In this document: positions 8,680 to 18,473 of the stretch, in pieces | Layout: each line of letters opens with the position of its first letter | How positions within the stretch are numbered: the stretch's first letter is position 1 | Assembly (NCBI GenBank): GCA_016705575.1 | Contig: JADIXX010000003.1 | Span: 62,001-126,000, forward strand | DNA length: 64,000 nucleotides | Source of the DNA: Candidatus Aalborgicola defluviihabitans | GTDB taxonomy: Bacteria; Pseudomonadota; Gammaproteobacteria; Burkholderiales; Burkholderiaceae_C | Direction of reading: 5' to 3' | The notes under the pieces: model-generated | What the model was told of the DNA's origin: nothing | Database searches by the model: none | What the model saw: only the letters and a program-made list of their open reading frames with translations | Program-made: the position numbers and the translations under genes

Positions 8680-11600
8680 GCGTCCAGCGCTGGCACCCGG
8701 CTGGCTGATTGCACTATTGGCTGCAATGGTTTGCGCCGCCTTGTGGATGCTGTTTCCGCGGCAAGACTTGGAACGGCGCTTGTCCGAAACGACCGAGTCT
8801 GCCCTTTCGATCACCTATCTCAACAACCTTCTGCGCAGCGACCCTGAAAACCCCCGTTTGCGCCTGCTGCTGGCGCAGCGCCAGATCGCACATGGAGACA
8901 CCACGGATGCACGCGAGACGCTGCAACCCGCACTCGACTCCAAGCAACCTGATATTCATCGCGATGCGTTATGGACGTTATGGGAGCTGACGTACGCCGA
9001 ATTTCAGCGTACGCCAGAAAAAGAAAGTGCGCGCCGCGATGCCTTGCGCCAAACGCTGCGTGATCAACTCCACGCGCTGGCACGCGAGACGTGGCCATTG
9101 GCGCGGCAACGAAGTTTGGCTGCCATGGCCGCGCAGTTCAACGAACCCGCTTTGAGCATTGCCATCAACCGTACGCTGGCCTCCGAGCAGAACGATCCAC
9201 AAGAAGCCTCCTCGTTTTACGAACGTGCGGCACGCGATGCGTTAGCGGCGTCAGACTATGCAACAAGCGCTGCGCTGTACCTCACCGCCCGCAAGGTGAC
9301 TACCGATCCGCAGCAAGCCAAACATTTCTATCTGGCAGCGGTTCGTGCGCTGCAATCGGGGAATCAACCTGTGGCCGCGCTGCAAATGGCCGAACAAGAA
9401 TTGGGCACACTAGAAAATGACCCGGAAATCCTGTTGTTTCTCATCGAACTGGCCCGCGCGGCCGGCAAACCCGACGTAGCAGACCGTTACGCGCGCCGCC
9501 TGTTGCACATGGCATTGTTGAGCCCGTTGCAAGACAACATTGCACAAGACTCTACGCCCACACAGGTATTTGACGACGGGGCTTCCCTCCTGGCCTCGGC
9601 AGGCACCAGGGTGAGCATGCAAACGAGTGATGCACCGATCCGAATCGACGGAACGCGCAAAAGCTTTTCTCAACCAGGCCCAATACCTGGTTTGCCGTTT
9701 GACGAAAAAATATACTCCTTGGGATACCAGGTTTTCCTGGAAAACCGCAAGCCCGAAGACGCCTGGGCGGTGGCCCGCGCAGCGGTTCAACAAAACCCGA
9801 CCAGCCTTGAATGGCGTCAGCGCCTGGCCCAAGTTTCGGAATGGACCCTGCACCTCGATGTGGCACTTGAAAATTGGTTGGTAGTTGCCCGTCAAACCCA
9901 AAAAGAAGAGGCCTGGCAGGCCGTGTTGCGGTTAGCGCCCGGCCAGTTCGACGATGCCGCACTGGTGCAGGCCATACGCCACCAGCTGGCCAGCCAGCCC
10001 GACGATTTACCGCTCATCACGGCCCTGGTACAGGCGTACGAGCGACTGGGTGAACCAGAGCCTGCGTTGAACTATCTGCAGCAGCACGCCAAGACTGCTG
10101 CCACGCTGGAAATTCTGGCCCAGTTGGCCGAACGTGCGGGCAAGCCCGACATGGCGTTGCAGGCTTGGCGCCGTCTGTTGAGTAAACCGGATCAGGCCAC
10201 GCCAGAACGCGCCATGCGCGCGGCCGTATTGGCGCTCACCCATGGCCAAGCAGACGAAGGCCTCAGTTGGCTGGAGACCTCGCAACGGCTGCCGCCAACG
10301 GCAGAAATTGCCAGCGACTATTGGCGTCTGACGGGCCAGCTGGCGGAGAGCCGCCAACGCGTGCCTCTGGCTGTTGCCGCTTACCGTGCGCTGCTGCAAT
10401 CCAAAGATTCACAGGTGAGCGACTTCGACGATTTGATTCGTCTGCTGCTACTGGATTACCCGTTAGAGGCAGCGCAGGTTTCTGCGCACGCGTGGGAGCG
10501 CTACCGTCAACCGCGTCACTTATTGCAAGCGCTGACTGTCTATTCTGGGCGCACGCAGTGGGATGCTTTTGCAAAGCTCATACAGCCACTCGGATCCGGA
10601 ACACAGGCCAACCGCGACGCGCTGACCGCACTGTGGAAGAGTCCTGAGTTTTTACGTCTGGTTGGCACCTGGCACCAGAACCAAGGCCGCATGGTCGAGG
10701 CGCGCAGACTGTTTGAAGCGGGCCTGCGTGTCAGCCCCAATTCAACCGACATGCAGCAGGCACTGTTGTGGCTCTTCATCGACGGCAACGACACCGTGTC
10801 GCTGCGTGCACTGTTGGCGACACGTGAACGGCAGTGGGGTCAGTCTGCAGAACTACACGATGCACTCGCCTCTTCTTATCAAGCGCTGTCGCTGCCCCAG
10901 ACCGCACTGGATCGCTACCTGACGCCACGTTTTAAAGCCCACGAGAACGACTTTCTGTGGCTGATGAACTATGCCGATGCCCTAGACCAAAACCAGCAAG
11001 GCGACCGCGCCTGGCGCCTGCGGCGCCATTTGCTTTCACGCGAGTGGCAGGCGGCACGCACCAGTGCAAGCGGTGCGCGCCTGACACGCGAGCAGGCACG
11101 CCAACTCTGGTTAACCGATGCGGGTCTGGACCAAACACAGCGCATTGCCCGCACACGCCTGATGATCACGCAGCGCCCAGGTGATGCAGCCATCGATGTA
11201 CTGCGTGAGCTGCTGCGTTTGGACCGTGATGCGCGCGGAAATTTCTCCAACGCCGCAGCAGAAACCGCGATTGGCTGGCTACAGGATGCTGGTGAATACA
11301 CGGCCGAACGGGGATTTTTGTGGCACCAATACGCCCGCAGCCTCAGCCTGCGCGCCAACCGCCCGTTATGGGCCGAGATTACTGTTGCGTTGGCGGAGGA
11401 CGACAGATCTGCGAGCGGTCAGCTACTGGAAACCTTTGACGAGCGCCTGCCCCGTTACGACCGAATCAATGCCGCTGTAGCAGCACAAGACATACGCTTG
11501 GCGCAAAGTGCCGCATTCGACGCGCAAGCTGATCAGCACGGCGACGCGCCATTGCACTTGCAGTTGGTAGATAACCTGTTGGCCTTTAGCGAGCATGCTG

Positions 11601-12523
11601 GCACCCAAACCACTGCCGCGCAGTTGGGGGGAATGGATGAACAGCGCACAGATGCGGTCTTGCACCTCGCCTTTCGCCCGAGACTGTCGCTGGACATGAA
11701 CCTGGGCAGCATCCAGCGACAGTCCACAGACCCCCTAACCATCGTCTCACCGCCGAGCGAAAAGTGGCTAGAGGCAAGGTTGCACTGGAAGCATTTGGAT
11801 GGCGAGACCGTGCTGTATGCCGCCAATCGACAAGGGTTTTTGACCACAACACCGTTACAAGTAACGCATGAGCAGCGTCTAGATAACCGCCTGAGCTTGC
11901 AAGCCTCTGCCGGTGTGAGACTGCCGAGCGAAGAAAGCCTGGCACTGCGCGTGGCCGGTATGAAAGACCGTGCAGCCACCAGTCTGCGCTACCAAGCCAC
12001 ACGTCAGGACCAGTTCTCACTCACATACGCGGACGAAAGCTACCAACTCCAGACCGGCGAGCGGGTTGGCAATGGTCAGCACAGCACCTTGCAGTACATC
12101 CATACCTACCGCCAAGACGCGCCATCCTTGGAATGGGGCGCATTCTGGTCCACGCATGCCTACCAGCGCAGTGCGGTTGCGGGCCTACCCCCCAGCACTT
12201 TTAGGTTGCAGAATCTGCTGCCTGCAGATACAACTGAACTCGGACCAGACTACTTTTTGCCGGACAACTTCGACTTTTATGGCATAGAGTTAGCCACCAA
12301 CACACGCTACGCACAGGACTACAGCCGCGCACTGCGCCCCTTTGCCAGCATCAGCAGCACCTGGCACAGCCTGCTCGGCCCTGGTTATGGCGTACGCTTG
12401 GGCTTGGCGGGTAGCGTGTGGGGCACTGACCACTTGAGTCTGAGCTTGGGACAATCGCTATCAGGTATCCAGACACAGGGCCTAACCCGGGACCTGCAAT
12501 TTACCTACCGTTTTCACTATTGA
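8645..12523 (+). CDS. pelB: PelB: TPR scaffold and outer-membrane porin for Pel export
   Basis: This is a large envelope protein of 1292 aa (Pseudomonas PelB is about 1190). A membrane anchor lies at residues 19-38 (GWLIALLAAMVCAALWMLF). It is followed by many degenerate tetratricopeptide repeats through about residue 900, and then by a beta-barrel C-terminal part of alternating strands that ends in LQFTYRFHY, a terminal-aromatic outer-membrane signature. The TPR part binds PelA in the periplasm and the barrel exports the polymer. The start ATG at 8645 lies inside the end of pelA, so translation is likely coupled. Confidence 0.93.
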   Translation: MLKSSSTALLAERPALAPGWLIALLAAMVCAALWMLFPRQDLERRLSETTESALSITYLNNLLRSDPENPRLRLLLAQRQIAHGDTTDARETLQPALDSKQPDIHRDALWTLWELTYAEFQRTPEKESARRDALRQTLRDQLHALARETWPLARQRSLAAMAAQFNEPALSIAINRTLASEQNDPQEASSFYERAARDALAASDYATSAALYLTARKVTTDPQQAKHFYLAAVRALQSGNQPVAALQMAEQELGTLENDPEILLFLIELARAAGKPDVADRYARRLLHMALLSPLQDNIAQDSTPTQVFDDGASLLASAGTRVSMQTSDAPIRIDGTRKSFSQPGPIPGLPFDEKIYSLGYQVFLENRKPEDAWAVARAAVQQNPTSLEWRQRLAQVSEWTLHLDVALENWLVVARQTQKEEAWQAVLRLAPGQFDDAALVQAIRHQLASQPDDLPLITALVQAYERLGEPEPALNYLQQHAKTAATLEILAQLAERAGKPDMALQAWRRLLSKPDQATPERAMRAAVLALTHGQADEGLSWLETSQRLPPTAEIASDYWRLTGQLAESRQRVPLAVAAYRALLQSKDSQVSDFDDLIRLLLLDYPLEAAQVSAHAWERYRQPRHLLQALTVYSGRTQWDAFAKLIQPLGSGTQANRDALTALWKSPEFLRLVGTWHQNQGRMVEARRLFEAGLRVSPNSTDMQQALLWLFIDGNDTVSLRALLATRERQWGQSAELHDALASSYQALSLPQTALDRYLTPRFKAHENDFLWLMNYADALDQNQQGDRAWRLRRHLLSREWQAARTSASGARLTREQARQLWLTDAGLDQTQRIARTRLMITQRPGDAAIDVLRELLRLDRDARGNFSNAAAETAIGWLQDAGEYTAERGFLWHQYARSLSLRANRPLWAEITVALAEDDRSASGQLLETFDERLPRYDRINAAVAAQDIRLAQSAAFDAQADQHGDAPLHLQLVDNLLAFSEHAGTQTTAAQLGGMDEQRTDAVLHLAFRPRLSLDMNLGSIQRQSTDPLTIVSPPSEKWLEARLHWKHLDGETVLYAANRQGFLTTTPLQVTHEQRLDNRLSLQASAGVRLPSEESLALRVAGMKDRAATSLRYQATRQDQFSLTYADESYQLQTGERVGNGQHSTLQYIHTYRQDAPSLEWGAFWSTHAYQRSAVAGLPPSTFRLQNLLPADTTELGPDYFLPDNFDFYGIELATNTRYAQDYSRALRPFASISSTWHSLLGPGYGVRLGLAGSVWGTDHLSLSLGQSLSGIQTQGLTRDLQFTYRFHY

Positions 12524-12541
12524 GCACCTTTGAGGATCATC

Positions 12542-13093
12542 ATGCAACACCACACCACTCTTTTGCGACGCCTACGCATCCTCTGTATTGCCAGTGGCAT
12601 GTTGCTGCTTGGCGCATGCTCCACTTTGGACCGGGGCGCAGCCCCAACACTTGAGCGACAAGCCAGCTGGGTGGTACTACCTTTTGCCAATCACACCGAA
12701 ACGCCATTGGCGGGCAACCGCGCAGAAGCCATCGCCTTGGCTTTGCTGCACGCACAGGGGGTTGGCAAGGTGCAACGATATGAGTCCACCGCCCAGCAAG
12801 AGGCCCTGTTTGATACGGCTGACAGCAAGCGCCAACAAGATGCATTGGAATGGGCCCGCGAGCGCAAGGCACGTTACGCCCTGGCGGGTGCTGTGGATGA
12901 GTGGCGATACAAGGTCGGCGTGGATGGTGAGCCTGCTGCTGGCGTCACCCTGCAGATCATCGATGTGGCATCCGGCGACATCCTGTGGAGTGGTACCGGT
13001 GGCAAGAGCGGCTGGAGCCGTGAAGCACTCTCGGCAGTCGCCCAGAAGCTCATTCGCGACCTGTTGCGCTTTGGCCTGTCTGGCGCGCGCTAA
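12542..13093 (+). CDS. pelC: PelC: outer-membrane lipoprotein of the Pel export complex
   Basis: This 183-aa protein has a lipoprotein signal: positively charged start, hydrophobic core and lipobox LLLGACS, with the lipidated Cys near residue 26. PelC forms a ring under the PelB barrel that guides the cationic polymer. The body (WVVLPFANHTETPLAGNRAEAIALALL) matches the PelC/CsgG-like fold. I chose ATG 12542, preceded by GAGG at 6-nt spacing, over an upstream TTG at 12530. It sits 18 bp after pelB and 18 bp before pelD. Confidence 0.92.
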   Translation: MQHHTTLLRRLRILCIASGMLLLGACSTLDRGAAPTLERQASWVVLPFANHTETPLAGNRAEAIALALLHAQGVGKVQRYESTAQQEALFDTADSKRQQDALEWARERKARYALAGAVDEWRYKVGVDGEPAAGVTLQIIDVASGDILWSGTGGKSGWSREALSAVAQKLIRDLLRFGLSGAR

Positions 13094-13111
13094 AGCTTGA
13101 TACCGCAGCCC

Positions 13112-14497
13112 ATGAGCAGTCCTGTCGAGAACCCCGCGCCGCGCCGCCAGATGGCTGGTAATGAGGCGTCTGCGGCGCCGGCGAGCAGGCCCGCGCACTG
13201 GCCATCCACGCTGCTGGGCAAACTAACGACCGCAGACATTCGGCCCTGGGCTATGGCAGCAGAGACGTTCCTGCTGCCTCTGATCGCTATAGCACTTGGG
13301 TACCTCTGGAATCCAACCGATCCACTCTGGAGTCAAGGTGCATTCCCCTGGCCATGGCTGACTCCTGTCATTCTGGCGCTTCGGTATGGCCCCTTGGCAG
13401 GCTTGGGCGGTTCTGGCGTCCTGCTGCTCGGTTGGCTTGGTTTCAATGTGGGTCACTACGACGACTTCCCCCAGATCTACTTTCTGGGGGGGTTGATTCT
13501 GGTGATGTTGGTGGGTGAGTTCTCCAGCCTGTGGCAAGCACGCACCCGGCGCGCTGAAACCTTGCAACTGTATCTGGACCAACGGCTTGAGCATTTGGTG
13601 CGTCAGTATTACCTGCTGCGTCTATCGCATGACCGCCTGGAGCAGGAGCTTATTGGGCGCCCCATGTCCATGCGCGATGCGCTGTCAACCTTGCAGGAAG
13701 TGGGCAGCACTACACAGGGTCCCGAAGCACTGTTGCGGCTCCTCGCACAGTACTGCCAACTGGAAACTGCCGGGCTGTACGCGGCCGTCGACGATCGCGT
13801 GCATTTGACGCCACTGGCCAGCCTGGGCGCGGTGCAGCCGGCGCTGCAAAGCGATCCTCTGGTGCAACAGGCCATCGAGTCGCGCAGGCTTTGCCACATC
13901 AGCCAGGCGCTGGCAACACAGCAGCAAAGCCGCTACCTGGTTGCCGCACCCCTGCTGGACTTGGGCGGTGAGCTGTACGGCCTGCTGCTAATCGAAGAAA
14001 TGCCATTTTTCTCACTGCAGGCAGAAAACCTGCAGACCATCAACCTGCTGCTGGGTTACTACACCGACGGCCTGTCCATGCAGGCCTTGGCACAACCCGT
14101 GCTGCAGGCCTTGCCCGATTGCTCGGCACCATTTGCCTTTGAAGCGCAGCGTCTATCGCATATCCGATCCACCACGGGGGTTCCCAGCATCATCGTAGCG
14201 CTGGAGTTCTTGCCCCGCGCCATTGCGCGTGGTTTGCCGCAGCAACTCCAGCGCCTCAAACGCGAACTGGACGAATACTGGCTCATCGCCACCCCGCAGC
14301 GGCAAATACTGGCCATGTTGATGCCCTTGGGGAATGCCGCCACTGCCGAGGGATACATCCAACGGCTGGAAGCGTGGTCGCAGCAAAATGGTGCCCAACC
14401 CTTGGCCGCCGCTGGCGTGTTTGCGCATGTCATGCCGCTGAATGCCGACAGCCCACTGGCGCTACTGCAACGCATCCACGATCTGGCGCATGGGTAA
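13112..14497 (+). CDS. pelD: PelD: inner-membrane c-di-GMP receptor
   Basis: This 461-aa protein activates Pel synthesis after binding c-di-GMP. Four hydrophobic segments occupy about residues 45-145. A coiled region leads into a GAF domain (about 185-315), followed by a degenerate GGDEF domain that lacks an active GG(D/E)EF. The inhibitory-site motif RxxD that binds c-di-GMP is visible as R384-E-L-D387. The ATG at 13112 was chosen over a TTG 15 bp upstream because the family starts close to this point. The gene ends inside the start of pelE. Two diguanylate cyclases at 28.9 and 38.1 kb could supply its ligand. Confidence 0.93.
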   Translation: MSSPVENPAPRRQMAGNEASAAPASRPAHWPSTLLGKLTTADIRPWAMAAETFLLPLIAIALGYLWNPTDPLWSQGAFPWPWLTPVILALRYGPLAGLGGSGVLLLGWLGFNVGHYDDFPQIYFLGGLILVMLVGEFSSLWQARTRRAETLQLYLDQRLEHLVRQYYLLRLSHDRLEQELIGRPMSMRDALSTLQEVGSTTQGPEALLRLLAQYCQLETAGLYAAVDDRVHLTPLASLGAVQPALQSDPLVQQAIESRRLCHISQALATQQQSRYLVAAPLLDLGGELYGLLLIEEMPFFSLQAENLQTINLLLGYYTDGLSMQALAQPVLQALPDCSAPFAFEAQRLSHIRSTTGVPSIIVALEFLPRAIARGLPQQLQRLKRELDEYWLIATPQRQILAMLMPLGNAATAEGYIQRLEAWSQQNGAQPLAAAGVFAHVMPLNADSPLALLQRIHDLAHG

Positions 14498-15500
14498 TTT
14501 CAAACTTGGCATTGCTGCGGTTTTGCTGGAGCTGGGTGCCTGGAGCGGTCCGGCACTGTTGAACGGCCAGGCTGACAGTGCATTGGCCAGCTATTTGGTG
14601 GTGCATGCAATCGCCTGCGTGCTGCTGTCGGTTTTCCTGTTTCCGCTTTTATTGAACCAGCGACCACAGGCGCGGCTTCCCATTTTGTTGCTAATGGTGG
14701 CATGCAGCTATGGCATTCCCATTGCGGGCTTCTTCGGCATGCTGGCAGCAGCTATCGTTTTGCGTCTGTACCGTACACCTGCCACGCATGCGGATTTTGA
14801 GTCATTGCAGATGCCAGAATTCGACCAACACCAGCGTCGCCAAGGCCACTCCCGCCATGCGGGCTTGCGCTCTTTTTTGAGCAATATCCATGCGCCGCTG
14901 GATGCGCGTCTTCGCGCCATGGTGGCGTTGCAGTACGTCTCAGGCCGCACGGCTTCGCCACTCCTGCGTACGGTTTTGAGCGACCCGAGCGAAGACCTGC
15001 GTTTGCTCGCCTACGGCATGCTCGACACGCTGGAAAAGCGCATCAACAGCAGCATCGATATCGAGATGACAACCTTGCAAGAAGCCCAGAAAGACGGTGG
15101 CCAAACAGGCGCTCGCACACTGGAATCAGCGCAACGTCTGTCAGATTTGTATTGGGAACTGATCTACCAGGACCTTGTGCAGGGCGACTTGCGCAAGCAT
15201 GCTGCCAAAGAATCTCTGCGGTACTGCGAATGGGTGCTGGTGGAACACTCCCACAACGCGCAGCTGTGCCTGCGGCGCGGGCGCCTGTTGCACGAGCAAA
15301 AGCGTACGGACGAAGCCGCGCTTGCTTATACGCGGGCCCGCGAACTGGGTTTGCCCGCCAGCCGTGTGCTGCCCTACCAGGCCGAATTGTGTTTTGAACA
15401 GAAGGACTTTGGACAGGCGCGCACATTGATGCAAGAACTGGGGCAATGGAGTGCACTGCCGCGCCTGCACCCGGTGGTGGACTACTGGAGTGGCAGATGA
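14490..15500 (+). CDS. pelE: PelE: inner-membrane TPR protein of the Pel synthase complex
   Basis: This 336-aa protein has two or three N-terminal membrane helices (LGIAAVLLELGAW, YLVVHAIACVLLSVFLFPLLL, LPILLLMVACSYGIPIAGFFG) and an alpha-helical TPR-like C-terminal half. PelE bridges PelD, PelF and PelG. The ATG at 14490 overlaps the last codons of pelD by 8 bp and gives the length usual for PelE (about 330). The stop overlaps the pelF start as ATGA. Confidence 0.9.
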   Translation: MGNFKLGIAAVLLELGAWSGPALLNGQADSALASYLVVHAIACVLLSVFLFPLLLNQRPQARLPILLLMVACSYGIPIAGFFGMLAAAIVLRLYRTPATHADFESLQMPEFDQHQRRQGHSRHAGLRSFLSNIHAPLDARLRAMVALQYVSGRTASPLLRTVLSDPSEDLRLLAYGMLDTLEKRINSSIDIEMTTLQEAQKDGGQTGARTLESAQRLSDLYWELIYQDLVQGDLRKHAAKESLRYCEWVLVEHSHNAQLCLRRGRLLHEQKRTDEAALAYTRARELGLPASRVLPYQAELCFEQKDFGQARTLMQELGQWSALPRLHPVVDYWSGR

Positions 15501-17029
15501 GCACCCCAAAGGCCGAACGTGCTGACGTGGCGCTGGTGCTGGAGGGCACCTTTCCCTACGTGAGCGGGGGTGTCTCCAGCTGGATCAACCAGATCATTCG
15601 TGCATACCCCGAAATACGTTTTGCCATCGTATTTTTGGGGAGCCGCCGCGCAGACTACAAGGCGTTCAAATATGCGCTACCTGACAACGTGGTGCATTTT
15701 GAAGAACATTACCTCTACGAAGACCTCAACGCGCACCACCAGCCCGCCATGCGCAGTGGCGACCCCGAAGCGTTCGGTTTAGTCAGTCAGCTGTTGGATG
15801 CCCTGGGTCACGGCGCCGACAACGTTCAGACCATGCACATTCTTCGCCAACTGGTGCTGGAGATGCGCCCTGGCGGCAAGCTCAAACTAGAAGATTTTCT
15901 GTACAGCCAACGCGCGTGGGAGATTATTTGCACAGCCTACCGGGACCATTGCAGCGATCCCTCATTTGTCGATTTCTTCTGGACGGTGCGCATCATGTTT
16001 CAGCCGCTGTGGCTGCTGGCACGTGTGGCCACCGAGCTGATTCCCGTGCGGGTGACGCACTGCGCCTCTACGGGCTACGCGGGCTTTCTCGGTGCGTTGC
16101 TGGAGCAAACGCGCGGCACGCCGCTGATTCTGTCCGAGCATGGCATTTACACCAAAGAACGCAAAATCGATCTATTCAAAAGTGAGTGGATTCGTGACAA
16201 CCGCAACGTCTTTCAACGTGACCCCACGGAACTGTCGTACTTCCGCCAAATGTGGATCCACCTCTTTGAGTGGATGGGGCGCTACTGCTACGCGTCTGCC
16301 AACCCCATCATTGCCTTGTACGAAGCCAACCGCCTGCGCCAAGTGGCAGATGGTGCCATGCCAGAGCGCACCTTCAACATTCCAAATGGCATACAACTCG
16401 CGCGCTTTGCGCCACTGCGTGCGCAACGCCCGCCCACGCCACCGCCCGTGCTGTGCCTGATCGGTCGGGTCGTCCCCATCAAAGACATCAAAACCTTTGT
16501 GCGCGCCATGCGGCGTGTGGCCAATGAACTTCCGGGTGCCCAGGGCTGGATTGCCGGGCCTGCAGAGGAAGACCCGTCCTACGCAGAAGAATGCCAGAGT
16601 CTGGTGCGTAGCCTGGGCCTGGAAGAAAACATCCACTTTCTGGGTTTTCAGAAGGTCGAAGATTTGATGCCACGCATTGGCCTGGTGGTGCTCTCGTCGA
16701 TCAGTGAAGCGCTTCCGCTGGTCCTATTGGAGGGATACGCCGCCGGTGTGCCAGCGGTGTCCACTGATGTGGGCTCCTGCCGCCAACTGGTAGAAGGGTT
16801 GGACGCTGCAGACCAAGCGTTGGGACACTCCGGCAAGATCGTTCCCATTGCCGACCCGCAGCAGCTGGCCGACGCCGCGTTGTCACTCTTGACTGATCCC
16901 GCCGCGTGGCAGGCGGCCAGTCTGGCCGCCATCGCGCGTGTAGAGCGCTACTACACCGATACCATGATGTTCGACCGCTACCGCGCGGTCTACGAAAAGG
17001 CCTTTCAACAGGCCCCTGGAGTTCACTGA
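15497..17029 (+). CDS. pelF: PelF: cytosolic GT4 glycosyltransferase that polymerises Pel
   Basis: At 510 aa it has close to the family length. It transfers the hexosamine from a UDP-sugar to the growing polymer at the cytoplasmic face. The PelF N-terminus GTFPYVSGGVSSWINQ is present. The GT-B C-terminal domain contains IGRVVPIKDIKTF and the E-x7-E motif in SEALPLVLLEGYAAG. The start ATG 15497 overlaps the pelE stop (ATGA), and the stop overlaps the pelG start by one base, which indicates tight translational coupling of the synthase genes. Confidence 0.95.
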   Translation: MSTPKAERADVALVLEGTFPYVSGGVSSWINQIIRAYPEIRFAIVFLGSRRADYKAFKYALPDNVVHFEEHYLYEDLNAHHQPAMRSGDPEAFGLVSQLLDALGHGADNVQTMHILRQLVLEMRPGGKLKLEDFLYSQRAWEIICTAYRDHCSDPSFVDFFWTVRIMFQPLWLLARVATELIPVRVTHCASTGYAGFLGALLEQTRGTPLILSEHGIYTKERKIDLFKSEWIRDNRNVFQRDPTELSYFRQMWIHLFEWMGRYCYASANPIIALYEANRLRQVADGAMPERTFNIPNGIQLARFAPLRAQRPPTPPPVLCLIGRVVPIKDIKTFVRAMRRVANELPGAQGWIAGPAEEDPSYAEECQSLVRSLGLEENIHFLGFQKVEDLMPRIGLVVLSSISEALPLVLLEGYAAGVPAVSTDVGSCRQLVEGLDAADQALGHSGKIVPIADPQQLADAALSLLTDPAAWQAASLAAIARVERYYTDTMMFDRYRAVYEKAFQQAPGVH

Positions 17030-18402
17030 TGGCGGGCATCGGATTTGAATTGCGCCACATGCTGCGCAAAAACACGCTACTGAGCGTGGTGCAGGCCTAT
17101 GCCTATGCAGGGGTGATCGGCTCAGGCCCCTGGGTGTTTTCCATTGTTGGCATTCTGTTGATCGGTATCTTCAGTGCCAGTGTGGTGGTTCCGGGCTACC
17201 TCGTAACACAGTTTCAGACATCGGTGACCTACCTGGTTGCCAGTAGTCTGATTCTGACCGGGCTGGTGCAATTGGCCTTCACGCGCTTTATCTCTGACCG
17301 TCTATTCGAAAAGCAACAAGAGTTGGTGCTCGCCAACCTGCACGGCCTGCTTTTGATCGTGCTGTTGGTGGCCGGCATTTTGGGCAGCGTGGCGCTGTTC
17401 GTGGTGCTTCCCGGTCAAGGCCTGCTGTACCGCCTGCTCATGTTGGCTGGTTTTACGCTGATGTGTGGGGTCTGGATACTGACGGTTTTGCTGTCTGGCA
17501 TGAAGCGCTACAAAGCGATCGTGGTGCTGTTCGGGCTGTCGTATCTGCTTATTGTGGCGGGCGCTCTGTTCATGCGCCGCTGGGGGCTTGAAGGTTTGCT
17601 GGGTGGTTTTGTAATCGGCAACTACGTTTTGCTTGCCGGTATGTGGTTGCTGGTGGTGCGTGAATTCAACCCCACGGGTAGCTATATAGCCTTTGACTTT
17701 CTGCGCCGCAACATGCTCTATCCGTCGCTGATGGCGATCGGTCTGCTCTACAACTTGGGTATCTGGGCTGACAAGTTCATGTTCTGGTACTTCCCGCCGA
17801 CCTCGCAGGCCATCGTTGGTGGGTTGCGGGCTTCGTTGATTTATGACCTGCCAGTGTTTCTATCGTACCTGTCGATTATTCCGGGCATGGCGGTTTTTTT
17901 AGTCCGTATTGAAACTGATTTTGTGGAGTACTACGACAAGTTTTACGATGCCGTGCGCAGCGGTGGATCGCTGGGATACATTGAAACAATGCGCGACGAG
18001 ATGGTCTACTCAATCCAGCAGGGTTTGGGCGAAATTGCCAAAATCCAGACGCTTGCGGTGCTTGTGACCTTTGTTGCCGGGCCCGCACTGCTAGACGGCC
18101 TGGGTATCTCGCGCTTGTATTTGCCGCTGCTGCATGTGCAGGTTATTGGGGCCGGATTGCAGGTGGGTCTCATGGCGATTTTGAACGTGTTCTTTTACCT
18201 GGACCAACGCCGCATCGTGTTGTTGCTGTGCATGGAGTTTGTGCTGCTAAACGTGGTGTTGACGGGCCTGACCATGTACTTTGGCGCAGCGTTTTACGGC
18301 TACGGTTTTGCACTGTCCACCCTGATTACGCTGTCCACCGGTCTGGCTTTGCTGACCCGCAGCCTCAACCAGCTGGAATACCGTACCTTCATGCTGCAGT
18401 AA
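17029..18402 (+). CDS. pelG: PelG: inner-membrane Wzx-like protein of the Pel synthase
   Basis: This 457-aa polytopic protein of the MOP/Wzx flippase type has about 12 hydrophobic segments. It begins MAGIGFELRHMLRKN, a highly typical PelG start. It is thought to form the transmembrane path for the polymer together with PelF, PelD and PelE. The start is ATG 17029, sharing its first base with the pelF stop. It closes the canonical seven-gene order A to G; the next gene follows after 71 bp on the same strand. Confidence 0.94.
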   Translation: MAGIGFELRHMLRKNTLLSVVQAYAYAGVIGSGPWVFSIVGILLIGIFSASVVVPGYLVTQFQTSVTYLVASSLILTGLVQLAFTRFISDRLFEKQQELVLANLHGLLLIVLLVAGILGSVALFVVLPGQGLLYRLLMLAGFTLMCGVWILTVLLSGMKRYKAIVVLFGLSYLLIVAGALFMRRWGLEGLLGGFVIGNYVLLAGMWLLVVREFNPTGSYIAFDFLRRNMLYPSLMAIGLLYNLGIWADKFMFWYFPPTSQAIVGGLRASLIYDLPVFLSYLSIIPGMAVFLVRIETDFVEYYDKFYDAVRSGGSLGYIETMRDEMVYSIQQGLGEIAKIQTLAVLVTFVAGPALLDGLGISRLYLPLLHVQVIGAGLQVGLMAILNVFFYLDQRRIVLLLCMEFVLLNVVLTGLTMYFGAAFYGYGFALSTLITLSTGLALLTRSLNQLEYRTFMLQ

Positions 18403-18473
18403 GCCGCGTGCGGTGCACCACCATCCACTTTGCCCGGCACAATCTCGGGCAACCCATTCACTCCTTGTTTGCC

